A DNA stretch of 64,000 nucleotides. It comes from Pochonia chlamydosporia 170 (Eukaryota > Ascomycota > Sordariomycetes > Hypocreales > Clavicipitaceae). The notes beneath the pieces are model-generated. The model worked only from the letters and a program-made list of their open reading frames with translations. It did no database searches and had not been told where the DNA came from. Location: positions 496,001 to 560,000 of the forward strand of contig NW_019154044.1 of NCBI RefSeq assembly GCF_001653235.2. The letters are read 5' to 3'. The position numbers were made by a program, and so were the translations under genes. How positions within the stretch are numbered: position 1 is the stretch's first letter; each line of letters starts with the position of its first letter. Below are positions 22,365-33,075 of this stretch, one piece after another.

Positions 22365-23690
22365 AATACCGCACTTACTTGCAGCTTATTAGCAATTTAG
22401 TCTAGATTATTACTTTCCCTTAGTCTAAATAGTTAGAATCCTTCTAATTGCCTAGATTAAATAGTATTTAATCTTTAATTGCTTTAGTCTTTCTAAAAGA
22501 CTTTAGTAATATTATTTAGTAGTATACCTTTATAAGATACTACTATTAGTAAAGAAAGGTACTTTTAGTTAATAAGAGATTTAGTAAATAAGCATTTAAA
22601 TATACTAAGTAAATAGCTCTAGTTAAGAAAAATTATAGTTAAGTCTATTAATTAGGTTTCTATCTAAAGAGGGAAAAATCTCCCTTTTTATTTGTGTGCT
22701 AGCTATAAGGTTAAATAAAAACACTAAGTCCCTTTTCTCTATCCCCTTATTAGGCCCCCAAGTGTGAGCAATTCCGCCCACATACTATATCTTTACTATA
22801 TAGAGTTAGTTTAGTAAGAGCATTTATATCTATTATCTTACTACTTTATTTAATAGTCTACTACCCTAAAGGGTAGAGAGATTAAATTATTAGAAAGGGT
22901 ATTTAAATAAGTAGAGTAAAGAATAAAAGAGTAATTCTATATTTATAGCGTTATAGTAGATATCTAGCAGTTAGAATAGTAATAGTCTTAATCTCTAGCT
23001 CTTCTTAAATCTAAGAAGCTCTTCTCTTATCCTTTTATACTAGAAGTAGGGTAGCAGTATAGTGTCTGCTACTCGCAGTTACTCTCTCTTTAGGATAGCT
23101 CCTAATATTAAGTAACTATACTAATTACTATGTGGGCGAAATTGCTCACACTTGGGGGCTTAACAAGGGATAGGAAAAAGGGACTTAGTGTTTTTATTTG
23201 ATCTTATAGCTACCACACAGATAAAAGGGAGGTTTTACCCCCTCTAGCTAGATAACTCTTAATTAATAGACTTAACTGCAATTTTCTTAACTAGAGCTAT
23301 TTACTTAATATATTTAATGCTTATTTACTAAATCCCTTATTAACTAAGAGCACCTTCTTTTGCTATAGGCTGTACCTTACAGAGGTATACCACTAAATAA
23401 TATTGCTAAAGTCTTCCGGGAAGACTAAAGCAATTAAGGATTAAATACTATTTAATCTGAGCAGTTAGAAGACTTTGACTACCCGGTCTAAAAAGCACCT
23501 TTCTTTACTACGTGCTGTACCTTGCGGAGGTGCACCACCAAACGATATTGCTAAAGTCTTCCGGGAAGACTAAAGTAATTAAGGATTAAATACTATTTAA
23601 TCTAGGGAATTAGAAGGATTCTGACTACTTAGACTAAAGGGAAGTAATTTAATTTGCACTAAATTGCTGACGAGCTGCGTGTAAGTGTGG
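22365..23690. mobile_element. Foldback-like element with ~350-400 nt inverted arms
   Basis: The left arm (about 22365-22786) is the inverted complement of the right arm (about 23129-23690). Matching blocks include CACTTACTTGCAGC/GCTGCGTGTAAGTG at the outer ends, CACTAAGTCCCTTTT/AAAAGGGACTTAGTG inside, and GTGAGCAATTCCGCCCACAT/ATGTGGGCGAAATTGCTCAC at the inner ends. The spacer (22787-23128) contains a RIP-altered relative of 39314-39530. The right arm holds a tandem duplication of its outer ~120 nt (about 23365-23480 and 23505-23640). No transposase frame is visible, so it is non-autonomous or dead. Boundaries are approximate. Confidence 0.7.
22895..23105 (+). repeat. Dispersed repeat family B, RIP-mutated copy
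   Basis: This segment aligns with 39314-39530 in direct orientation, for example GATATCTAGCAGT, CTTAATCTCTA, TTTTATAC(C/T)AGAAG and CTCTCTTTAGGATAGCTCC. Most differences are C-to-T or G-to-A in this copy. Confidence 0.75.
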
Positions 23691-23993
23691 AATTTCTCGG
23701 GGTACTCTGACCTCTTGGGTGTGTTCGTTTTGGGCCAACAAAATATCTGCTAACATATTCATCCTAGAAACATAAGCGCCGGCCTGATCGCTTAAAAAGG
23801 ACAAGAAACAAAAAGCTTTATGGATTTTATACTACTTTTAAAATAAGAAGAGTAAAAACCCCTATTTATTTGACGCATTGTGGCAGCGTTGCAAAAATTC
23901 CCCCACAAACGGGTTAACCCCCTCGCGCGATAAGAACAATAAAAAGGACATAACCCTCCCTTAAAAAAGCACCTCCTATTCCAATGCTTAATT

Positions 23994-24998
23994 TCACTTG
24001 CTGCTAGTTGCTTTTCGGAATTTTTCCGCATCTTTATAAAGTACCAGCTTGACATGCGGGCCATTTTGCTGCACAGCCTTTGTACCCAAGCTGGGATCCA
24101 TATGTTTAACATCAAACACCTGTGGGTTCTCATGTTTGCCGTTAAACTTGGCCAAGTCTAGGTCAACCGGACCGTTACCGTAACCTTCAATACTGCACCC
24201 GTTAAGCTGTTCTCTATGCCCTTCTTTGACTGATCCCACGTAACGAGAAGAGTCTTTCAACCCAACTAGCATCTCGGCGCTTCCTTCAAAAGCCAAGCCG
24301 TTGGCCTGATCCACTCCTGGACCGGCATAATTGCGGATATAGATACCTTCATTTATTTCAAGCTCCTGGTGCTAGAATGAAGCTCGATTCTGGCCTTGGT
24401 TGCCCCTGTTCGCAAGTGAATTGGGTGCTATATCACGTCGATGCACCAGTTGCGTCAATTGTGTTGAACGAGTCGGCTGTTCTTTATCAACAGGCCAATA
24501 TTTTGGTGTCTCAGAGTCAGATGATGGAGAGTTAGGTTGCTCTTCTGAACAACGAGTAGCTTTATGCGTTGGCATTTTGTTAAGAGCTATAGCACTGACG
24601 TCGACTTGTATTTGGTGGAGTGTCTTGGCTTGAACTTGCTCGATACTTAAGCAGAGGCTAAGCTTTTGCCTTTCGAGTGCCTGGAAGGTTTTGGCAAGAT
24701 CCGATTCGTTCTGGACAAGGAAAAATCCTCGTACTAAGCGATGTCTTTTGAGTATGTCGGTCAGGCAAGTTTGCCTAATTAACGAGACGAGAGATTCTGT
24801 AAGTATGTTGATCTCTGGAGTTTGAAGCAGAGGATTGTTCGAAATGGATTCCGAGATGAAGCTGAGTTCTTGAAGCTGATTGTGATACTTCTGCAGGGTG
24901 GAAGAAGCCCCTTTTATCTGTTTTAGACGTTCTATCAGGGAGAAGCAGATGGACGACAACTGGGCCGCAACACCCACGACCCCAAAGACTTCAGCCAT
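23994..24998 (-). CDS. Small NLR-associated signalling-type protein, 309 aa (gene model uncertain)
   Basis: The ATG at 24996-24998 opens MAEVFGVVGVAAQLSS, a start typical of the helical N-terminal domains (SesA/NACHT-N-type) found on fungal NLRs and on their small partner proteins. The frame stops at TAG 24372-24374, yet the same frame continues directly afterwards for 125 residues. A 75-nt phase-0 intron (24372-24446, donor GTGCAT, acceptor TTCTAG) removes the stop and joins exons 24447-24998 and 23994-24371; it lacks a good branch site, so a true nonsense codon is the alternative. The C-terminal part has Gly/Asn-rich stretches with two related pieces (DQANGLAFEG and EQLNGCSIEG) that recall pseudo-repeats, then KHENPQVFDVKH. 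A signalling role is inference from the N-terminus. Confidence 0.6.
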
Positions 24999-26709
24999 GA
25001 GAGCTTCGGGCGCGACAAAAGGCAACCAATATGAAGCCCAACTTGATTAGTGACCGGAAAAAGTTTTCGTGTAGGAAAGTCGGTGAAGTATGAATACTGT
25101 GATAGTGGTGTTGAGGCTGATAGACTAATACCGAACTTCGTGTTTGGGTCGAGGCATGGGTTGCAAGATTATCAATTGAACCTCGACAACACATAACGTG
25201 GCAGTGACTTCACCGAGCCTTGTCAACAGCCGTCCAGTCATATTAAAGAAACATATAGAAAGTGGTGTGCGAGGCTAGGTCGCTGTGTTGTGAAAGTCCA
25301 CTCCACGAGTAGCAAGTTTGCAATTCTTGGGTCGCAAAGGATCCAGTTTGTGCAATTTTTGAGGCCAAGCCTCTTCACCACAGGTTCACCGGTCAATGTA
25401 GTAAGTCTCAGGTGTTGGCACGCGCTAACAGCCTCACCAAACAAAATGCTCTTCACGTGCTGTTGATTTTATGCAGTTGGGTTGGTCTGGTTAAACCGCA
25501 AGTTCTTGAGAACTTTGCAAGTCGGCCTCTCTTCCTCATACAGAAGTCTGGGTAAATGTCTACATAAAACGAAGATGCGCCTCGCAAATGAAAAAAGAAC
25601 ACGAGGGTTGTGAAAATGACTTTACAAGGGACTGAGTATATATTGTTTGGTGTTGGATCTTTGGTACGACATGAGACTCTTAGTGCCAAAAACATGAATC
25701 TGTCCGATAAGGCTTCCTCCGACGATTGAGCAAGCAGACTCGGTGGCATTGTAGATGATACGCCGCTTAGATTTGCAAAAGTACGATGCCCAACCGAGAT
25801 GCCGCTCACGTCGTTGGGCCGCTTCCTCTAAGGTCCTGTGCATGATTTCTGTTGGAAGTCAGTTCTTCTGGGTTAAATGACGATTCTGAGGCTCTTCTTC
25901 CTGGAACTACGTGCCAAAATGGAGGGTTTCTGCTACTTATGACATCATTGACTACGCGTTGTGGGCGAGAGCCAACATCCATCATGGTCGAGAATGGTGA
26001 CTATATGTCTGTTGGAATCTGTCGTGGCTCGTCCACTTTTTGGCGAGAACCTACTTGACAGCACGAGCATTCAGCACCACCTTGCCGCATCTGCAAGCCT
26101 TCAAGCCTCCCGTGTAAAACACCAGTGGAGGCTGCAGACCTGTCGCTGCCTGATGCGAGCAGTTGAACCACCAGACCTCAATCAACAACGGCGGGGGACG
26201 GGATGGACCGTCCCTCCCGAAGTGCCTGGCGTCTGGTGAATTCTGGGGACTGATGGAGGGTACCAACATGAACGAAGTAACTACAGCCGGCATGGCGCGA
26301 ATGTGCCACGCTCATGCTGATGGATGGGCTCCATGCTCATCCACGTCCGTAATTCCGATTGTCTTGTTGCCGTAACAGCGACTGTATTTTCCTCAACTTC
26401 CGTGGGATTTTTCTTTTCCCTCTTTGTTTTGTGGTTGTTCGAGAGGGCTGTAGCACCTGTCAGTTTTGCTTTTTCTTCCTTTTATTAGGTCTATCACTCT
26501 GTAAGCGAAATGGCTGGGCCTAAAAACAGACCGCGCCAAACGGGCGTTGATGGTGTGTGGTGGCGCAGATTTCTCGACCACACCACTTCTTCCAACGCTT
26601 TTTGTTTTTGCATCACCCCCCCTTTATGTTTCTGAATTTATGGTGTTTTTTGTGTGGATGGTAGAGCTACATCACTTGCGTAGCACCAACACGACTTCAG
26701 ATCGCAAGG
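24999..26709. other. Spacer without convincing gene
   Basis: Minus-strand frames at 25453-25843 and plus-strand frames at 25961-26375 overlap one another and resemble no family. I see no splice arrangement that makes a better protein. Confidence 0.4.
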
Positions 26710-27108
26710 ATGACGACACCACCCAGCATGTCAGAACAGACACTCTTGCATGTGGCAGAGGCTGAGCCGACCACGTGTTCCAACCGAAGAGACGATGATT
26801 GCTCGAGGCAAACGAGCTGTGAAACAGAGACCACTGAACAAGAAACACATTTCGATCTCCGCGACGTTCGGGCGATACTCAAAAGTGTGGGTTTGGGTCA
26901 AGTCGGTTCCTATCCTGTAGTATCCGGCAACATTTGCCTCAATGGTAGCCAGCACAATGGCCCCTCCGTGACGTTGAACGTTTACATTCAAGTAGTAGGA
27001 GAACCAAAAATGGATCCTGTTTTGCAAACCAGAGAAAGTGTTAACATATATCCTGTGCAGATCCAGAACCAATCGTCGACTACGAGCGTTACCGAGCGTG
27101 GGGGCTAG
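26710..27108 (+). CDS. Hypothetical protein, 132 aa, weak
   Basis: An ATG-initiated frame encodes a polar, acidic N-terminal third (many Thr, Glu, Arg) followed by a more ordered-looking segment (FDLRDVRAILKSVGLG, then SVTLNVYIQVVGEP). There is no signal peptide, membrane helix or recognised domain. A competing 183-aa frame lies on the opposite strand. It is listed because it starts with ATG and has plausible protein-like composition; it may equally be a chance ORF or a gene remnant. Confidence 0.25.
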   Translation: MTTPPSMSEQTLLHVAEAEPTTCSNRRDDDCSRQTSCETETTEQETHFDLRDVRAILKSVGLGQVGSYPVVSGNICLNGSQHNGPSVTLNVYIQVVGEPKMDPVLQTRESVNIYPVQIQNQSSTTSVTERGG

Positions 27109-29277
27109 TCTTGGGTTGGCGGGAGTCTGGCTAAGAATGCAAGCTGCCCCCAGACCTTGACGCTTGTAAAAAAGGCTGGCTAAACTCGAGTCGAATCTGG
27201 GGTAGTCTTGAATTGAGATGTGTATACCTTCTTGGGCCGCCATCTCACCGAATCGGGTCGTACGTTGCACAGGCTGTCCCATGGAAGGACGTGGTAGCCA
27301 CCCCCCTCCCCGCTAGGCATGGCCAAGGCAGGCAACGAATGCCTGATGTGATCTCCAGGAAACGATTCTGATTGATTGACTGTCTGCGGACTCTTGGGTG
27401 TGCTCCAAGTGCGTCACATTGTCGTGATTGGCGTTCAGCAGAGGGGCGCTCCAATGTTGAATCTACGCCAAAGAGAAAAAGAAAAAAAAAAGGGTGGGGG
27501 AGTGGAAGAGGAATGTCTGGGAATAGGTTGGCTTGCAGAAGCGTCGTCTTAGATACAAAAATGAGCAATTTCATTTAACAATGTGTTCTTTGCCGTGGGT
27601 ACAAGACTACATATGTCCCATCTCATGGCTTGTCGGACACTCAGGGTGAGATTCATTCGAATACCATGTTCAGAGCAGCAGAAGAAGAGAGGCGTCCAAC
27701 CACAAGAACTATTAGAAAAGTAGCTGACAGCCTATTGTATTTTGTCTCACCCCGTGAACACACAGGCCTGGTTCAGGGAGATGACCAAGATCCCTGTGTT
27801 GTCTAAGTGACTTCAGGAGCACTGATACAGCTTTTTTCCCAATGGTGAAGTCCCATTTTGTGATTCGATTTGTTCAATTTATGTCCTGGAGCGAGATATT
27901 ACCACACGACACTGTTATGTCTTTGTCATGTACATGGAGCCTGATTCGAACTCTGACCAGCGGTGACTCTGGAAAATTATGGAGGGTATGTTGGCGGCTT
28001 CAGCGCCCAATCTTTTCTGTCTGTTTTGACCGTTGCGTGAGAGAGTCGGCTTTTGTAGTGCGAACGTTTTGAGTGGCAGAGGAGGGAACAAGTCCATGCC
28101 GACAAGTCTCATTTAAAATAAGCCATCTAAAAAGAGAGACAAAAGGGATAATCCAGTTTGTTTCTTGTTATGCAATTGAATCCGTTGTGCTACTCTGTAG
28201 TTGACGAAATACAGCCTTCGCATCCATTAGTCAACAAGACATTATCGTTGATATGACTGCTACCTTTGCTTGCTCGAAACAATATGACTCTAGACATGTC
28301 TTCCTTACTCTGGCTCTCTATAAAGGAACACGCCATGGCCCTAAGACTCACGAAACTCCTCGCTGTACTGATTCAAATGCCGCCTTTTAGTCAACCAAGC
28401 AAGAAGCCCGGTGCATACCAAGTCAAAACATTACCCCAGAACGACTCGGCATATTCCTCCCAGAAGCCGAAAAGCGGGAGATGTCAGTGAAAGACAACGC
28501 TGGATGGTGTTCGCTAGAGCCTACGATGGTGCGTTCTCAACTTGATTTGGCAAATTGGATGGGATTCCGCCTTTAGATGCCAAGTTTACCTCCACTTACA
28601 TGCTGCCCTTCGCGGTATTAAGTGGATACAAATTAATACCCGCAGTTGGAATTGATCTCCGCAGACAATCCCGTACCTCAACTGTGTTTTGCTCCTTCTA
28701 GGGGCCATAGCGTTCTGGAACCACCATGGTCGTTGTCATTGTTCCATTAGACTACACACGCGGCAGAATTATAGGCAATTCGTATGCCTTCAGTTGGACG
28801 AGATTAACATTGTAAAGACCCCCAGTACGGCGCTACTATGATACCGAACCTTAAGCGTCCTAACGTATCGCTTTTTACGATTCATTAACCCACCAGCTTT
28901 GATGTAGGCGAATGAAAGAAAATACAGAAGCAGGACCAGGAAAAAGAAACCCTGGAGCCGATTCTTAAGCGAGTGCTGCGGTATTTTAGACGCCTTATCT
29001 AATGACCTAAACGTTTGCTTAGTTACCTTTGCTTGCAATTTTGGTCTACAAATTTTAACAGGATTCTATAATAGGCGTAGCTAGCAAGCTCAAGTGGCAA
29101 GTAAAGTTGATAATAAAACTAGTATAATATATATCTAATAAAGAGAATAGTAGTAAAGACAAAATAATCTCCTCCATTATAGTGTATTTTTTGTAGAATA
29201 CCTAAGTTAATATAGTATTAGGTAACCTACTAACTATGCACCTACGTTAACTGAAACATAACAAGGTAATGTGCCCT
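27109..29277. other. Spacer without convincing gene
   Basis: Short overlapping frames occur but none has protein-like character or family resemblance. The segment 29060-29270 is AT-rich and adjoins the 3' end of the NB-ARC gene. Confidence 0.5.
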
Positions 29278-32200
29278 CTATCTCGGTGACAGTCCGGTAA
29301 CCCCAAGTTGCCCGCAAAAATCGTCAAGCTTTTCTGGGAGGCTGGAAATCGCGCTAGCTGACGTTATAATGCCACGAAACTCTTGAATGGATGCTGTGAA
29401 ACCCGAGTCTAGTGATTGGAAAACATTTTTGTCCGCTCTGAAAGCCCCCTCTAAGCTCTTGTAGCAAATGATACACCTTACAATCATATTAACAGTAGCA
29501 TCGCGGTTAATTGCTCGGAAGTTCCGCTCCAACTCCTTTTTAGCCCCCGCTAGCAGGGTCATGAATTCCCGTGCAGTGTCCTGGACTTCAGCAGCAGCAG
29601 GGATCTCCGCCAAATCTGAAAACGGATTCTCATCAGCGTCTTGGCTTGCTAATCTCTTGACCCACTGCAGAACATCAGTTCGTAATTCCAAATCATCAAT
29701 TAACAGACCAAGGCCTTGACAAATGTTGATGCAGTGGAGCACATGCGGCCTAGCTACTGCTTCTATATCTGCCCCTTCGGACGCTAACCGGTAGAGCAGC
29801 TGGAAGACTTGCTTTGCGATTCTGGTTCTTTGGTTTTCATCGATATGTAACAAGGCGTAATCTAGAATCAGAGGATGAATTTGAATGCTTCTAGAGCGAG
29901 GGTTGACCCGTAGGCAAGCCGATACACTTCGTAGCTTCGATAACCATTCGGCAAAGAACTCATAGCCAGCTCCGAGAAACAGAACCTCAGGCAGATCTTG
30001 TACCGACTTCTTCAGGGACTTTCTTGGAAGCTTGAAAAAAGCATCGATGCAGTCACCATACGTCTGCAAATAAGGCAACAAATGGAATAGTTTCAAGGCC
30101 TCCCTGCCGTTGTCAACGTCATGAAGTGGTTTTATGGAGGATTCAAAAGCCTCCCATAGCGAAGATCCATCAGCTTTGAATTCGAGAAATGTCTTCCTGC
30201 GCACGAGATCATTGAAGGTGAACATATCCGAGAATACCTTGCACGGATTTTCGAAATTTGCAAAGCGGTCCATAATATAGGGAACGACAGCACTCGCCGC
30301 CATTGGGTGACCGTGCACCAGAGGAGCGAGTGATGTTAAATCCTCATGACGAAATAGGTCGCGGTATTCAGTTGGTAATAGGTTACGCTTGCTTTGGAGT
30401 ATTGAAACGGTGTCGTCGTCGGCCAGTCTCTCCAGTGGGAGCTTGAGGATGCCTTCGACCCATTCTCCTAGGTTTGAGTCGCGGGTCGAAGCCACAATAT
30501 GCCAGGCAGGCCATTCTTGAACTGTGTGAGTTGCTGACCCTCCAAAATTCTCGACATCGTCGATGATGACCAACGCGTTCTTGTTGCTGATGTCTCCTAT
30601 CCATGTAAGAAAGGCGTCGGCACGCTCAGAGGGCAGACTCCGCATCCAGCGGTCCCGGTGCAACTCTGTATCCTCGCCTATTTCAGGGCCAATCTGCATC
30701 GAGATGTCCACAATGGCATCCTGAAGTGTTTTTACACCATCCGATTTTAAGTAAAACACGTCCCTGCTTTTTCTCTCCAGCCTCATTACTTGTAGTAAAA
30801 GCTCAGTTTTCCTAGTCACCGTGTCGTATTAGATGGGTTTCTGTAAGAGATGGTAAGCCACTTACCCAATGCCAGCAACTCCTTTGACGACAGTCAACCT
30901 AGGGTAATCGGCCGAGGTAGTAATGGCTGATTTGAGCTTCTGTAGCACATCTTCACGCCCGAATAATTCGCTAGGTTGGTGATGTTGATATCGGGCCGCA
31001 GAAAAGCCACTTCCTACATACCAAAACTTGCCTTCTTCTCTTGGGTATGCATGTGCACGGAAACGTGGGTGGCCGAACATCTAAGAACGATAATCAGGTC
31101 CTTTCCTTACACTCTATAAGTTTATAGAAGTACGTTCTCGTACACGATGGCTGCATGATGGTGCTACTAAGGTCCGGGCAGTGATTTGTTTCAACACTTC
31201 GCCTAATCCCTTACAGACCGATTCAAACGGGTCACCTGCTGCGGTCTCGAACTTTGCGATGGTTTTATGGTTAGTCCCTGCTAACATTGGAGCCGGATGC
31301 TCGGTCAGGGACGCCGAAAGTTGTGATACAATCTGTTCAGTTAGGATTAGCTTAATCTTACATTACATCAGACCCAAACATGTAACCCACCAGCTTCTTT
31401 GTGCGAATAACATGTTTAACGTATGTCGTCATCTCACCCTCAGCAAAGCACCAAAATGGTGGACTAGGGTTCAGGCGAGAAAACTCCAACCGGGCCCATA
31501 CGGCATCATTATTAAAAGATGATAGGGCATCAACCCACACTCTTCGAGCACCCATAACTTCCGCCGCTGCTAGCATTGTCGTCGACCAGTCCGCTGCTGT
31601 AGACCCAAAGTGCGGAGTGGCAAGGAACAACAGTCCACAATTTTCAAGAGCAATATTAGGGCAGTCATCCACCAAGGGGAGCAGAACCATCGCCTGCAGA
31701 GTCCTGTTAGCCTCGAACCGTGATACGGTAAGGTGCATGGCGACGAGGTATACCTTTCTTGCGACTATGCCTCCGAGTGAATGACATATAAATAGCAATG
31801 GACGTTTTCTTGCCTAGCAGTCTTAATTAGCGATCGTCTACGTTCATGGGCTCTACTTATTGCACCTCTTCCGAATCTCTCACTCCGCTAACGTCTCTCA
31901 GCAAAGAATGTGCACACCCTTCCATTTTCATAAGTGTTTTCGAGTCGGTCAAATCAGAATCATAACCAAAGGTCATGATTCGGCTTTCCCGAAAGAGTGG
32001 AGATAATGGCAAGAAATCTCTTGGCCACATCCTGTCCTTCCCTTTGGTCGCCCAGGTGTCGAAGGCATTACCCCCAAGTCCGTGAACAAAGCAGATACTA
32101 GAGTAGTGGTAAGTGGTCATAGCCTTCCTCAAATTGTTTTCATATGGATGCAACAGACTCTGTTTTTGCCTGGGGGTGGTCGATGAGAATAGTTACTCCC

Positions 32201-32568
32201 CTAAAGCCGTGCTCAATATTCCAGTCCTCCCAGGCGGAAGTCTCTTTCTTCCCAAAACGCTTGAGAGCTCTATTCTTCTCCTCATATGATGGGAATGACA
32301 CTGTGCCAGCAAGATGCGCATACTGTCGGCAAAGTGTCCAATTTTTCTTCCCTTGGATGAGCAGCGGACTGTTGTCGTTGTCCTCGAGTTGCGAAGCAGG
32401 ATCGCCTTCGTTGGAGGCCAGTGTGGAGGGGCTGCTATATGAGACTGGTGTAGATGTGGCTTTCGTTGGCAGTGGGTGGAACAGTTGCACAAATTGGAGG
32501 TAAACCTTTTCTGTTGTTCCGCTAGGAATGTTGGTAACCTTGATTGCTCTTTTACTTTCGACGGGCAT
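29278..32568 (-). CDS. Alpha/beta-hydrolase-NB-ARC NLR-like receptor, ~1000 aa
   Basis: The ATG is at 32566-32568. Exons downstream are about 31866-32130, 31391-31813, 31144-31332, 30866-31080 and 29278-30811, with 52-63 nt GT-AG introns whose phases agree. The N-terminal part includes a serine-hydrolase domain (DUF676/lipase-like): oxyanion loop FVHGLGGN, nucleophile elbow CHSLGG and a catalytic-type His in TNHKTIAKFE. Then comes an NB-ARC ATPase: GVAGIGKT, split by a phase-2 intron inside GIG-K; Walker B ALVIIDDVEN; VASTRDSN; and GHPMAAS in place of the usual GLPLA. About 250 helical residues follow, with no visible ANK, WD or TPR array. Fungal proteins of this kind are STAND receptors linked to incompatibility and cell death. 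One problem: between exon 1 (ending near 32147) and exon 2 no in-frame GT donor exists, so the first 140 residues may belong to a broken model or a separate ORF. It is divergent from the G-alpha-like fusion gene. Confidence 0.8.
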
Positions 32569-33075
32569 GGCTTCAACTAGACGTCAAGTCGAGAACATTG
32601 AAGGAGGCGCCTGACAGTCCCGTGAATCCGGAGCAAACAGTCGACTTGAGTACCCGAGCGCCACCGCAAAGAACAGGAACCTTGGAACCGGCAGGTTTTT
32701 ATACCCGTCCAATCACCACGACAATTAGTAAGAGAAACGGACAATGAACAACAGGCAACAGACAACGGGCTCGGTGCAAAAATGGGCTGAGGACAACCAT
32801 GAGGCTGTCTTGCTGATCCTTCAAGGCACCAATGAGAAACGCAGGATATGAACGAACGACCCTTGTCAGGCAGATTTTACAACCTCTGGGCGCTTATGCA
32901 TTGAGTGTTTACGGACTGGACGGGCCAAGGTTTCTTCTTATTGGTCGTTGATGGCCTTCTCTCATGTCTCAACGAGCCCACGTCTGTCACTGAGGAGACA
33001 ACATGTCCAGCCTTGACAATTATTGCTTTTTGTGAAGCGTCAACCTCGCTCAAGCCTGGTAAACATCTAATACTA
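32569..33075. promoter_or_regulatory. Shared divergent promoter of NLR and TPR/G-alpha-like gene
   Basis: About 500 bp separate the two ATGs. Parts of it could still be coding for the plus gene: its frame is open back to 32905, and another short ATG frame starts at 32832. No convincing TATA element was found. Co-regulation is inferred from the head-to-head arrangement. Confidence 0.4.

Larger units (their letters stand above)
20910..23993. other. AT-rich, RIP-like gene-free stretch
   Basis: From about 21480 the sequence is strongly AT-rich, packed with TTAG/CTAA/TATA words and stops in all frames. It hosts the foldback-like element at 22365-23690. No intact gene is visible. Confidence 0.7.

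Noticed and set aside
21480..23650. Possible CRISPR-like or tandem array in the AT-rich block
   Set aside because: Repeats are long inverted arms and one duplication, not short regularly spaced repeats; the organism is a eukaryote.
26731..27282. 183-aa minus-strand frame
   Set aside because: Does not resemble a protein family and competes with a slightly more plausible plus-strand frame; neither is convincing.
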